A stretch of DNA of 6,462 nt from JANXVV01 sp038230975 (GCA_038230975.1 JBBRMF010000289.1:1-6462); one strand, 5' to 3'. Shown: positions 1-6,462, numbered from the stretch's first letter. Notes: a model not told the origin generated them from the sequence alone. Numbers and translations are program-made.

Positions 1-662
1 CAGCGGCGGTGCGGCGGGGCGCGCTGCAGTCGCTGGTGATTGGGGATATGCCGTTTGGCAGTTATCACGCTTCGGTCAGCCAGGCGGTGCGGAATGTTTG
101 CCAGATGGTCAAACGCACTGGTTGCGATGCGGTAAAGCTGGAGCTGGCCGATGGGCAAGGGCCGATCGTGCGTGCATTGGCCGAAGCGGGCGTAGCGGTC
201 ATTGCCCACTTGGGATTGAAACCGCAATCGGTGGGCTTGCTGGGAGGTTATAAGTTCCAGGGACGAACCGCCCGAGAGGCCAGAGAGATATTGGCATCAT
301 CCTTGCAGATGCAGGATGCCGGCGCGGCCGCGATTTTGCTCGAAGCTGTGCCCCCGGAGATCGCCAAGGCCGTTGTGGACCAAACAAGCGTGCCGATTAT
401 AGGATGTGGAGCCGGGCCAGCCTGTCACGCGTGTGTCATCGTGACGCAAGACGGATTGGGATTAACTCCACATCGGCCGCGCTTTGTGCCGACTCTTACG
501 GAACTGGCCGCTCCGTTGAAAGACGCCTTTGCCGCGTATGTGCAAAGTGTTGCCACCGGAGCATACCCGGCTCCTGAACACGATTACGTGATGCCGCCGG
601 CAGAGAAAGCGATGTTTGTGAGAAGTCTTCAAGAGGAACTGTTTGAAGATCCTCCGTTTTAA
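1..662 (+). CDS. panB: 3-methyl-2-oxobutanoate hydroxymethyltransferase (PanB), 5'-truncated
   Basis: PanB transfers a hydroxymethyl group from 5,10-methylene-tetrahydrofolate to 2-oxoisovalerate to give ketopantoate, the first committed step of pantothenate and CoA synthesis, in the cytoplasm. The frame is open at the left edge (first full codon at base 3), so the start is outside the window. About 219 residues are visible against roughly 264 in E. coli PanB, so about 70 N-terminal residues are missing; a GTG at base 9 is only an internal codon. Numbering from that GTG, family motifs appear in order: GDMPFGSY with metal-ligand Asp13, AVKLE with Lys43 and Glu45, AHLGLKPQS with His67, LEAVP with Glu112, IGCGAGPAC at 132-139, and a C-terminal AYPAPEHDY. 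Odd points: the usual DGQ after the GAG motif reads His-Ala-Cys (140-142), and the usual GG after KLE reads Leu-Ala. The key charged residues are kept, so it should be active. It ends 54 bases before the protease gene. Confidence 0.93.
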   Translation, partial: AAVRRGALQSLVIGDMPFGSYHASVSQAVRNVCQMVKRTGCDAVKLELADGQGPIVRALAEAGVAVIAHLGLKPQSVGLLGGYKFQGRTAREAREILASSLQMQDAGAAAILLEAVPPEIAKAVVDQTSVPIIGCGAGPACHACVIVTQDGLGLTPHRPRFVPTLTELAAPLKDAFAAYVQSVATGAYPAPEHDYVMPPAEKAMFVRSLQEELFEDPPF

Positions 663-716
663 TCGGCTCCGTAGCCCATGCCACATATTACTCATGATTG
701 ATACAGGAGTTTTTTT

Positions 717-2279
717 ATGACCCGTTTCCGAAGATCTTTATCCGTTCTGGTTCTATCTGCGGCCTCCGTCACGGCCGGTTGGGTAGGCTATCACGGTGTA
801 CTGAATGCTGAATTTGCCCACGCCAAAGAGCAGGTCGAAGCCACCCGCGAACAGCTCACTAAAGCCGAGGATTTGGCGACCGTGTTCAGGTCTGTCGGCC
901 GCGTGGTCGAGCCTTCCGTTGTCAACATCAACGTTCGCAAGACCATCAAAGGCGGGCACAAGCTGCCGATTGATCCCGACCTTCTCCGTCGATTTTTCCC
1001 GCGCGGTGAAGATGGTCAACCGCAAATCCCCGAAGACCTCGATGACGGTTCCGGCGGTGGTGCCGACATGGAACAAGTCGGCACGGGCAGCGGGGTGATC
1101 ATGGATGTCGACGGTTCAACCGCCTACGTGTTGACCAACAACCATGTGGCCGGCGGTGCGGAAGAACTGATGATCACCCTCTCCGACGGACGCGAGATTA
1201 CCAAAGCCAAGGTGATTGGCGCAGACCCCAAGAGCGATCTGGCGGTCATCAAAATCGAATCCGATCGGCTCATCCCCGCCAAGTGGGGCAACAGCGACGA
1301 CCTGCAAAAAGGCGATTGGATCATGGCGTTCGGCAGCCCGTTCGGCTATGTCGGTTCCATGACCCACGGCATCGTCAGCGCCCTCAACCGCACGAACGTC
1401 GGGATCATCGGCCAACAGGGATATGAGAACTTTATCCAGGTGGATGCCCCGATCAACCCCGGCAACAGCGGTGGACCCCTGGTCAACCTCAAGGGTGAAG
1501 TCGTCGGTATCAACACCGCCATCGCGTCGCGCAACGGTGGATTCCAGGGCATCGGATTTGCCATTCCGTCCAATCAGGCCAAGGACATCTATTCGGCATT
1601 GAAAGAAAAGGGAAAAATCACGCGTGGCTGGCTCGGGGTCAGCATCATCGATGTTTCCAAAAGTATCGAGGATGCAAAGAGTTTGAATTACAACGGAGCG
1701 ACCGGCATACTGGTTAGAGAAATACTTCCGGCGACCCCCGCCTACGGCAAACTCCAACCCGGTGATATTGTCACCGCAATCAACGCAAAACCTGTTGAAA
1801 ATGTTCAGCAATTGCGAAATATCATTGCAAAAACGTCTCCGAATTCAGACGTGGTCATGAAAGTGTTCCGCGATGGAAAAGATCAGGATGTCACGGTGAA
1901 AGTTGCCGAACAACCTGAAGACGCCTTCGCTTCTCTCAACCGGGGTAAATCGCAGCGTCATGGCGGTGAAGGCAGCGATACAACCACTGAAGCCATGGGA
2001 CTGAAACTGTCCACCCTCACCGAGGAGTTGGCCGATAAATCCGGGTTGACGGATGTGAAAGAGGGCGCGCTCGTAACCGCCGTCACCCCGCGCTCGGCGG
2101 CGGCTCGCGGTGGTTTGCGCCCGGGGGATCTGATCACCAAAGTCGACAAACACCCCGTCACCAACGCCAAAGAAGCCGCCGATGCGCTGGCCAAAGGGGA
2201 TCTCACCAAAGGCATTCGGCTCTATGTCACCAGCCGCGATGGTTCGCGATTCCTATTCCTGCGAAGTGCCCCAAAATAA
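717..2279 (+). CDS. htrA: HtrA/DegP-family serine protease with two PDZ domains
   Basis: This is a Do-like trypsin-fold protease/chaperone that degrades or refolds damaged proteins outside the cytoplasm (520 aa, usual size for the two-PDZ type). Residues 7-25 are hydrophobic after a basic start (MTRFRR) and act as an anchor or signal peptide; AHA at 34-36 is a possible cleavage site. Residues 31-55 are charged and probably helical. The protease domain spans about 55-300, with the triad His143 (TNNHV), Asp174 (SDLAV) and Ser251 (GNSGGP). An acidic, Gly-rich segment at about 76-118 matches the LA-loop position. PDZ1 is about 303-397 and PDZ2 about 425-517, joined by a polar linker. The ATG follows AGGAG at 705-709 with 7 bases between, which supports this start. 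GC3 counted by eye drops from about 80% (codons 201-290) to about 50% (291-400), then rises to about 67% (421-520). DegP, DegQ and MucD cannot be told apart here. A hairpin follows 11 bases after the stop. Confidence 0.95.
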   Translation: MTRFRRSLSVLVLSAASVTAGWVGYHGVLNAEFAHAKEQVEATREQLTKAEDLATVFRSVGRVVEPSVVNINVRKTIKGGHKLPIDPDLLRRFFPRGEDGQPQIPEDLDDGSGGGADMEQVGTGSGVIMDVDGSTAYVLTNNHVAGGAEELMITLSDGREITKAKVIGADPKSDLAVIKIESDRLIPAKWGNSDDLQKGDWIMAFGSPFGYVGSMTHGIVSALNRTNVGIIGQQGYENFIQVDAPINPGNSGGPLVNLKGEVVGINTAIASRNGGFQGIGFAIPSNQAKDIYSALKEKGKITRGWLGVSIIDVSKSIEDAKSLNYNGATGILVREILPATPAYGKLQPGDIVTAINAKPVENVQQLRNIIAKTSPNSDVVMKVFRDGKDQDVTVKVAEQPEDAFASLNRGKSQRHGGEGSDTTTEAMGLKLSTLTEELADKSGLTDVKEGALVTAVTPRSAAARGGLRPGDLITKVDKHPVTNAKEAADALAKGDLTKGIRLYVTSRDGSRFLFLRSAPK

Positions 2280-2288
2280 TCCCTCCAA

Positions 2289-2367
2289 TCCCCTCCCCCC
2301 GGCACCCCGGGGGGAGGGTTAGGATGAGGGATCTTCTCTTCTTCCACAAAAAAACCAATACGGAAAA
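2289..2367 (+). repeat. REP-like GC-rich hairpin element, copy 1
   Basis: A perfect 12-bp stem (CCCTCCCCCCGG at 2291-2302 with CCGGGGGGAGGG at 2307-2318) closes a 4-base loop. It is followed by TTAGGATGAGGG, the tail typical of the dispersed 'CCCTC...GGGTGAGGG' palindromic elements found between genes in many bacteria. An A-tract and CGGAAAA at 2348-2367 are shared with the second copy at 6031-6108. It lies 10 bases past the htrA stop. It could protect the mRNA 3' end or terminate transcription, but there is no T-tract directly after the stem, so intrinsic termination is doubtful. Confidence 0.75.
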
Positions 2368-2370
2368 TAG

Positions 2371-2470
2371 AATTTAGCCACGGATAAACACAGATTGACA
2401 CAGATGAAAGATTGAGACGAATGCATTTGTATTCAATCCGTGTTGATCGGTGTTCATCTGTGGTTAAATT
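2371..2470. repeat. Imperfect inverted repeat with 10-base periodic arms (GGATnAACAC type)
   Basis: Two 36-base arms (2371-2406 and 2435-2470) are inverted copies matching at roughly 27 of 36 positions, both ending in AATTTA/TAAATT. The spacer contains a further hairpin (GAATGCA at 2419-2425 with TGTATTC at 2428-2434). Each arm is made of near-repeats of a 10-base unit: CGGATAAACA, CAGATTGACA, CAGATGAAAG on the left and the complementary pattern on the right. The sequence resembles a dispersed intergenic repeat ('CCACGGATGAACACGGAT') known to me from several bacterial groups, including planctomycetes. No coding capacity is evident. Its function is unknown: it may be a non-autonomous mobile element or a protein-binding site. 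Confidence 0.7.
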
Positions 2471-2551
2471 TGCTTCGGTTCGCGGCGCGGGGCTTCGCGC
2501 GATTTGCGTAGAATTTGTTTTCATCATCCATCTCCATTACGCTCGCCGTAA
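2471..2551 (+). other. Leader region upstream of the ABC transporter genes
   Basis: This 81-base stretch lies between the inverted repeat and the ATPase start. If the three downstream genes are a separate operon, their promoter should be here or inside the repeat. A TAGAAT at 2509-2514 resembles a -10 box, but no good -35 lies at the right distance. No purine-rich Shine-Dalgarno precedes the ATG at 2552. A short GCGCG/CGCGC inverted repeat sits near 2484-2500. Confidence 0.3.
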
Positions 2552-3502
<951 letters not shown>

Positions 3503-3506
3503 CATC

Positions 3507-5015
3507 ATGTCTTCGACCTCAACTGTTCCGCAACTTCTGGACTACGACAGCCGCTCGTCGAGCTCGCGGTTCATCATGTTCAATAACCCCATCGCCTGGG
3601 CTCACTTTAAAGTGCGCGGTGGATGGAAGAACCATCTCTGGGGCACCGGGGGTTATCTGCTGCTTGTCACCGCTGTCATCGTGGTCACGATGCGGCTGAA
3701 TCCGATCGGGGCCATGCTCACGATGTGGACCACCGCCATGCTCGGCCTGCAACTTGCCGTCTTCATCCCGTACGGCGGTACGATGATCAGTAACGCAATC
3801 CGTCGCGACATTTCCTCTGGTCTGCTGGAATCGCATCGGCTCATGCCCGTCTCATCTGGCACTGCAATTTTCGGTTATCTTGTCGGGCCCACATTTCAAG
3901 CGGTGTGCCTCGCGGCCATCAATTTCATCATCGGAACCACCACGGCAACACTCAGCGGCATTTCAATTGACACCTGGCTGATGGTTAATGTGATCGTCAT
4001 TTCATTTGTGGCATTTCTCTGGGTCGGTTTCGTCTTCGCGGCGTTCGTCTCTAAAAATGCGTTTGGCATCCTGTTCGGTCTGATGATGTTTACCACGATC
4101 GGCAGCTCGGGTGGTGTGATGGAAATGGTCCCCGCGCTCAACGTGTTAATCACGCCTTTGATCGGCAACTCGATCTTCTCCTTAATTCAGCGCGGCGGAC
4201 CCGTCGCGACGATCAGCTACGCTTGGGCCTTTATCGCTCAACTCGTCTTCGGCAGTATTTTCTATCTCGGTGCCATGCGACGATATCGGCGGGACGATGT
4301 CCCGGCCCTTGGAGTCACACTCGGGCTACTTCTGCTGGCTGCCTGGATCGTGACTTCTGCGATGGGAATTGCCCGATCTAACGAATTCATCTACGTCGGA
4401 ACCCTGCGCCGGCCAGTCGAATACCTTAGCCGCAGCGTTCCGATCATCGCCACGCTTCTGTCGGGAATGCTGCTGGGTTTAGCCGCTATTTCTGCCGCCG
4501 CACGGGCCAGCGCCGAATGGATGCGCACGCTGCTGGCCAGTGGCCGCCGTCCCGGTGATCGCCCGGTCTCACCTTTACTCATCTCCTGCCTGGCAACGCT
4601 CATCGTGTTTCCGATCGTGCTGGTTTTAAAACCGCGATTCAACGTTCAAGCACGAATCCTATGGCCGGCGTTCATCGTCGTGTTGTCGTTTTTCGTATCA
4701 ATGAATTACTTGTTACGCATCTTCTATCGCGCCGGTCGCAAAGCCGCGATTCTTTTGGCGATGTGGATCATCCTCACCTGGCTGGTTCCCATCGGCCTCG
4801 ACGCGCTTCGACACACGCAATTGAGCAGTGATGACCGCCCCCTGTTTTCCCTGGCCAGCCCCTGGGGCGAATTGATCGATCTCGTTTCGGCCCGGCCTAC
4901 CGGCGCTGTTTTCGGACTGATTTTTCAGGCGGTCATTGCAGTGGTTTTAGCGGCACTTTTTCACATGGCCGAACCCAATGCTCGTGTCCTGCTGGCGGCG
5001 TCCGATGTAAAGTAA
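3507..5015 (+). CDS. ABC-2 type transporter permease, multi-spanning membrane protein
   Basis: This is the membrane partner of the upstream ATPase, 502 aa from the ATG at 3507. That start is preferred over an in-frame TTG at 3459 because it lies just past the ATPase stop and follows AGGTGG at 3492-3497 at good spacing; a third candidate is Met24 (base 3576), just before FNNPIAWAHFKVRGG. About 12-13 hydrophobic segments are visible, near residues 48-63, 68-88, 118-144, 156-180, 184-200, 209-227, 236-256, 267-288, 310-330, 355-374, 382-404, 411-432 and 464-486. A loop after the second segment reads RRDISSGLLESHRLMPVS (99-116), which looks like the cytoplasmic coupling-type motif of ABC-2 permeases (inference). 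At about 500 residues it is roughly twice the size of a six-helix ABC-2 subunit, so it may be an internally doubled permease. The oxidoreductase gene follows after 5 bases. Substrate unknown. Confidence 0.85.
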   Translation: MSSTSTVPQLLDYDSRSSSSRFIMFNNPIAWAHFKVRGGWKNHLWGTGGYLLLVTAVIVVTMRLNPIGAMLTMWTTAMLGLQLAVFIPYGGTMISNAIRRDISSGLLESHRLMPVSSGTAIFGYLVGPTFQAVCLAAINFIIGTTTATLSGISIDTWLMVNVIVISFVAFLWVGFVFAAFVSKNAFGILFGLMMFTTIGSSGGVMEMVPALNVLITPLIGNSIFSLIQRGGPVATISYAWAFIAQLVFGSIFYLGAMRRYRRDDVPALGVTLGLLLLAAWIVTSAMGIARSNEFIYVGTLRRPVEYLSRSVPIIATLLSGMLLGLAAISAAARASAEWMRTLLASGRRPGDRPVSPLLISCLATLIVFPIVLVLKPRFNVQARILWPAFIVVLSFFVSMNYLLRIFYRAGRKAAILLAMWIILTWLVPIGLDALRHTQLSSDDRPLFSLASPWGELIDLVSARPTGAVFGLIFQAVIAVVLAALFHMAEPNARVLLAASDVK

Positions 5016-5020
5016 AGCGT

Positions 5021-6001
5021 ATGAAAGCATGGCTACTCGACAGCTTGAACGGAATCGATTCGTTGCGACTTGCCGACGTCCCCGATCCAATCCCCACCGA
5101 CGGCGAAGTATTGCTCGACCTGGACTTTGCGGCGCTCAATCCGGCGGATCGTTATCTGGCCGAAGGGCAATACCCGGCCAAGCCTCCCCTGCCACATATT
5201 CTCGGTCGCGATGGTGTTGGTGTCGCCCGCGAACTCGGGCCGAACGTCACCGGTCTCCAGCGCGGTGAGCGTTACCTAATCCTGCGCGGCGATGTCGGTG
5301 TCAATCGAGCAGGCACTTTCGCGGAGCGCGTCCTCGTCCCGCAGGAATCACTTGTCCCGCTCCCGCCTGGTTGGTCAATTGCGCAATCTTCGTGCGCCTC
5401 GCTGGTTTATCTCACCGCCTATCAGGCCCTCACCCAATGGGGAGATCTGCCCCCGTCGGTCGTATTGATCACCGGTGCTTCAGGCGGCGTAGGTGTTGCC
5501 AGCGTTCAACTCGGCGCGGCAATAGATCATACCGTGATTGCCTTATCGCGCGATGCTATCAAACGCGACGAACTTAAAACGATCGGCGCGGCGGCCGCGT
5601 TCGATCCACTCGACACCCAATGGCGTCAGCACGTAAAAGATTTCCTCAAAGGTCGAAGAGTCGATCTGGCGATCGATAATATCGGCGGCGCAGCTTTCTC
5701 TGAATTGCTGGATACACTCGGCAATGGTGGCCGCGTGAGCGTTGTAGGACGTCTGGCCGGCCCGGTGCCCGAATTCAACACCGCGGCGCTATTCTTCCGT
5801 CGCCTGAAAATCGGCGGCGTTGCGGTCGGTAGTTACACCCACTCTGAAAGCCGCGCCGCCTGGAAATCAATCTTAGCACTGCTCGAGCGAACCGGTGCCA
5901 AGCCATTGATCGACAAAGTATTGTCATTCGATCAACTCCCCTCCGCCTTCAAACATCTCGCCGCCGGCCCGCTGGGGAAAGTGCTCGTTTCAATTAAATG
6001 A
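5021..6001 (+). CDS. Zinc-free MDR family oxidoreductase (quinone oxidoreductase-like)
   Basis: This is a medium-chain dehydrogenase/reductase (326 aa, typical for quinone oxidoreductase/enoyl reductase relatives), expected to be a soluble NAD(P)H-dependent reductase of quinones or enones. The N-terminal GroES-like domain (about 1-115) carries LNPADRYL (39-46) and GRDGVG (62-67). The Rossmann domain carries the dinucleotide-binding stretch TGASGGVGVASVQLG (151-165), with NIGG at 220-223 and GGRVSVVGR at 236-244. Only one cysteine (Cys125) is seen, so both the catalytic and structural zinc sites of alcohol dehydrogenases are absent, which places it in the zinc-free branch. The ATG at 5021 is 5 bases after the permease stop, and only a weak AAAG-type Shine-Dalgarno precedes it, suggesting translational coupling. 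A physiological link with the ABC transporter is possible but rests only on this spacing. The exact substrate is not determinable. Confidence 0.9.
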   Translation: MKAWLLDSLNGIDSLRLADVPDPIPTDGEVLLDLDFAALNPADRYLAEGQYPAKPPLPHILGRDGVGVARELGPNVTGLQRGERYLILRGDVGVNRAGTFAERVLVPQESLVPLPPGWSIAQSSCASLVYLTAYQALTQWGDLPPSVVLITGASGGVGVASVQLGAAIDHTVIALSRDAIKRDELKTIGAAAAFDPLDTQWRQHVKDFLKGRRVDLAIDNIGGAAFSELLDTLGNGGRVSVVGRLAGPVPEFNTAALFFRRLKIGGVAVGSYTHSESRAAWKSILALLERTGAKPLIDKVLSFDQLPSAFKHLAAGPLGKVLVSIK

Positions 6002-6010
6002 TCCAGCCTC

Positions 6011-6029
6011 GCGGTACGATCGCATTTTT
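6011..6029 (+). terminator. Possible weak intrinsic terminator of the ABC/oxidoreductase operon
   Basis: GCGGT pairs with ATCGC (one G-T pair) around a 3-base loop, and ATTTTT follows at 6024-6029. It begins 10 bases after the oxidoreductase stop. The stem is only 5 bp, so termination may instead depend on the stronger hairpin of the adjoining repeat or on Rho. Confidence 0.3.
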
Positions 6030-6030
6030 G

Positions 6031-6108
6031 TCCCCTCGCCCGGGTACTCCGGGGGAGAGGGCTAGAGTGATGGGCCTTTGTGCCCGCAAAAAAGGGCTTG
6101 CGGAAAAA
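6031..6108 (+). repeat. REP-like GC-rich hairpin element, copy 2
   Basis: CCCCTCGCCCGG (6032-6043) pairs imperfectly with CCGGGGGAGAGGG (6049-6061) around GTACT, followed by CTAGAGTGATGGG. It aligns with the element at 2289-2367 in the same orientation, including the spaced A-tract and CGGAAAA (6088-6107). In this copy the tail forms its own 6-bp hairpin (CCGCAA at 6084-6089 with TTGCGG at 6098-6103). It begins 30 bases after the oxidoreductase stop, so both copies sit at gene 3' ends. Confidence 0.7.
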
Positions 6109-6163
6109 CTGGGAACGCTCATTACGCGTATATAAGTAGTGTCCCCTTTGATCTTCCTGGCGG

Positions 6164-6185
6164 ATCCAAAGAGTTTTTGGATTTT
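6164..6185 (+). terminator. AT-rich hairpin followed by a short T run, possible terminator
   Basis: ATCCAAA (6164-6170) and TTTGGAT (6176-6182) form a perfect 7-bp stem around GAGTT, followed by TTT and a pyrimidine-rich stretch. The stem is low in GC and lies over 160 bases from the preceding stop codon, so it is a weak terminator at best. It could equally be a structural part of the region or chance. Confidence 0.25.
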
Positions 6186-6238
6186 GCTTCGTTCTCACCG
6201 TCCTCTCATTCGGAACAATTTAAGCTGGACCTCAATCA

Positions 6239-6252
6239 GCCAATACATTGGC
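6239..6252. promoter_or_regulatory. 14-base palindrome, candidate operator
   Basis: GCCAAT and ATTGGC flank a central AC, giving a perfect 6+6 dyad 54 bases upstream of the secreted-protein start. Dyads of this size are typical of sites for dimeric regulators. No regulator can be named, and the position relative to a promoter is unknown because no clear -35/-10 pair was found. Confidence 0.3.
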
Positions 6253-6258
6253 CGTTTG

Positions 6259-6279
6259 CTGCCAGTTGCAGTCTGGCAG
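6259..6279 (+). promoter_or_regulatory. 7-bp hairpin in the probable leader of the secreted-protein gene
   Basis: CTGCCAG (6259-6265) and CTGGCAG (6273-6279) pair perfectly around TTGCAGT. It ends 17 bases before the Shine-Dalgarno. If the region is transcribed it would fold as a 5' leader hairpin; as DNA it is an alternative binding-site dyad. Confidence 0.3.
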
Positions 6280-6296
6280 TGCGAATGATTTTGGAT

Positions 6297-6301
6297 GGAG
6301 G
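6297..6301 (+). promoter_or_regulatory. Strong Shine-Dalgarno GGAGG for the edge gene
   Basis: GGAGG lies 5 bases before the ATG at 6307. It is the best ribosome binding site in the window and fixes the start of a gene that runs off the right edge. Confidence 0.8.
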
Positions 6302-6306
6302 TCCAG

Positions 6307-6462
6307 ATGGTACGGAAGGTATTTTCACGGAAACGTAGTCGGTGGATCGTCGGGTGCGCGGCATCTGTTTGCTCGGCGATGCTGGGAACCGCGATCCCTG
6401 CAAGCGCAGGAGTCGTGATCGTCGGTGGATTAAGCAACTTCGATTGCCCGAACAATACGGGA
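6307..6462 (+). CDS. Secreted protein with N-terminal signal peptide, 3'-truncated
   Basis: The frame is open for 52 codons to the right edge. Residues 1-12 are strongly basic (MVRKVFSRKRSR), residues 13-30 form a hydrophobic core, and PASA at 31-34 gives a standard signal peptidase I site before Gly35. The mature part starts GVVIVGGLSNFDCPNNTG. The signal peptide, the GGAGG at ideal spacing and the uninterrupted frame together support a real gene. The family cannot be identified from 18 mature residues. Phycisphaerae carry many short exported proteins with PEP-CTERM tails that begin in a similar way, so that is one possibility, but the C-terminus that would show it lies outside the window. 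The basic n-region has no adjacent Arg-Arg pair, so Tat export is not indicated. Confidence 0.75.
   Translation, partial: MVRKVFSRKRSRWIVGCAASVCSAMLGTAIPASAGVVIVGGLSNFDCPNNTG

Larger units (their letters stand above)
6002..6306 (+). other. 305-base intergenic region with repeat and inverted repeats
   Basis: No convincing gene is seen here. In order it holds a weak terminator candidate (6011-6029), a REP-like element with its A-rich tail (6031-6108), an AT-rich stretch with TATAAG at 6131-6136, an ATCCAAA/TTTGGAT hairpin (6164-6182), a 14-base palindrome (6239-6252), a 7-bp hairpin (6259-6279), and a strong Shine-Dalgarno (6297-6301). An 86-codon frame from 6078 to 6338 starts inside the repeat tail and overlaps the downstream signal-peptide gene, so it is judged spurious. 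Confidence 0.6.

Noticed and set aside
1116..1811. 231-codon open frame antisense to the HtrA protease
   Set aside because: It lies opposite the catalytic and PDZ1 regions of an intact protease; its product is low in motif content and looks like a frame shadow.
2381..2410. Short 10-base tandem units considered as a CRISPR-like array
   Set aside because: The units are contiguous with no spacers, are far too short, and belong to an inverted repeat.
2509..2514. TAGAAT as a -10 promoter box for the ABC operon
   Set aside because: No acceptable -35 hexamer lies 16-18 bases upstream, so the match is too weak to annotate as a promoter.
2222..2527. 101-codon open frame on the - strand across the stacked repeats
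   Set aside because: Its peptide (including PHPNPPPGVPGGG) is the typical false translation of REP-like and inverted-repeat elements.
6274..6290. Possible sigma-54 promoter (TGGCA with a downstream TGAT)
   Set aside because: The -12 GC is missing, and the implied transcript start would fall at the Shine-Dalgarno. A second candidate starting at TGGACC near 6226 has correct GG-GC spacing but matches few other positions.
6078..6338. 86-codon open frame on the + strand in the last intergenic region
   Set aside because: It starts at a TTG inside the repeat element's tail, has no ribosome binding site or recognisable motif, and overlaps the better-supported signal-peptide gene by 32 bases.
6346..6357. 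Lipobox-like I-V-G-C in the signal peptide, suggesting a lipoprotein
   Set aside because: The hydrophobic run before the cysteine is only three residues, while a normal hydrophobic core and a PASA cleavage site follow.

Overview
The window is a stretch of bacterial chromosome of moderately high GC with every recognisable gene on the + strand. The best guess for its source is a planctomycete, perhaps class Phycisphaerae. Three points suggest this: the PanB variant with an IGCGAGPAC motif, the ABC-2 permease with its LLESHRLMP loop, and the repeat elements between genes. This is recognition from memory, not a search result, so the placement is tentative.

Layout from left to right. (1) The 3' part of panB (pantothenate and CoA biosynthesis), cut by the left edge. 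(2) A complete HtrA/DegP-type serine protease with an N-terminal membrane anchor or signal, an intact His-Asp-Ser triad and two PDZ domains. (3) A 272-base intergenic region holding two different repeat families back to back: a GC-rich REP-like hairpin starting 10 bases after the protease stop, then a 100-base imperfect inverted repeat whose arms are built from a 10-base unit. (4) A compact three-gene run, probably one operon: an ABC-2 type ATPase, its multi-spanning permease 4 bases downstream, and a zinc-free quinone-oxidoreductase-like MDR enzyme 5 bases after that. (5) A 305-base intergenic region with a second copy of the REP-like element, an AT-rich hairpin, and two compact inverted repeats just ahead of a strong Shine-Dalgarno. 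(6) The first 52 codons of a secreted protein with a clear signal peptide, cut by the right edge.

How they work together: the ATPase and permease should form one exporter or membrane-remodelling ABC complex of unknown substrate. The oxidoreductase is linked to it only by tight spacing, so a shared role is inference. PanB is cytoplasmic metabolism, and HtrA is quality control of exported proteins. I see no CRISPR array, tRNA, rRNA, integrase or transposase. No clearly new multi-gene system is visible; the less ordinary signals are the repeat elements, the dip in GC3 across the first PDZ domain of the protease, and the inverted repeats ahead of the secreted-protein gene.
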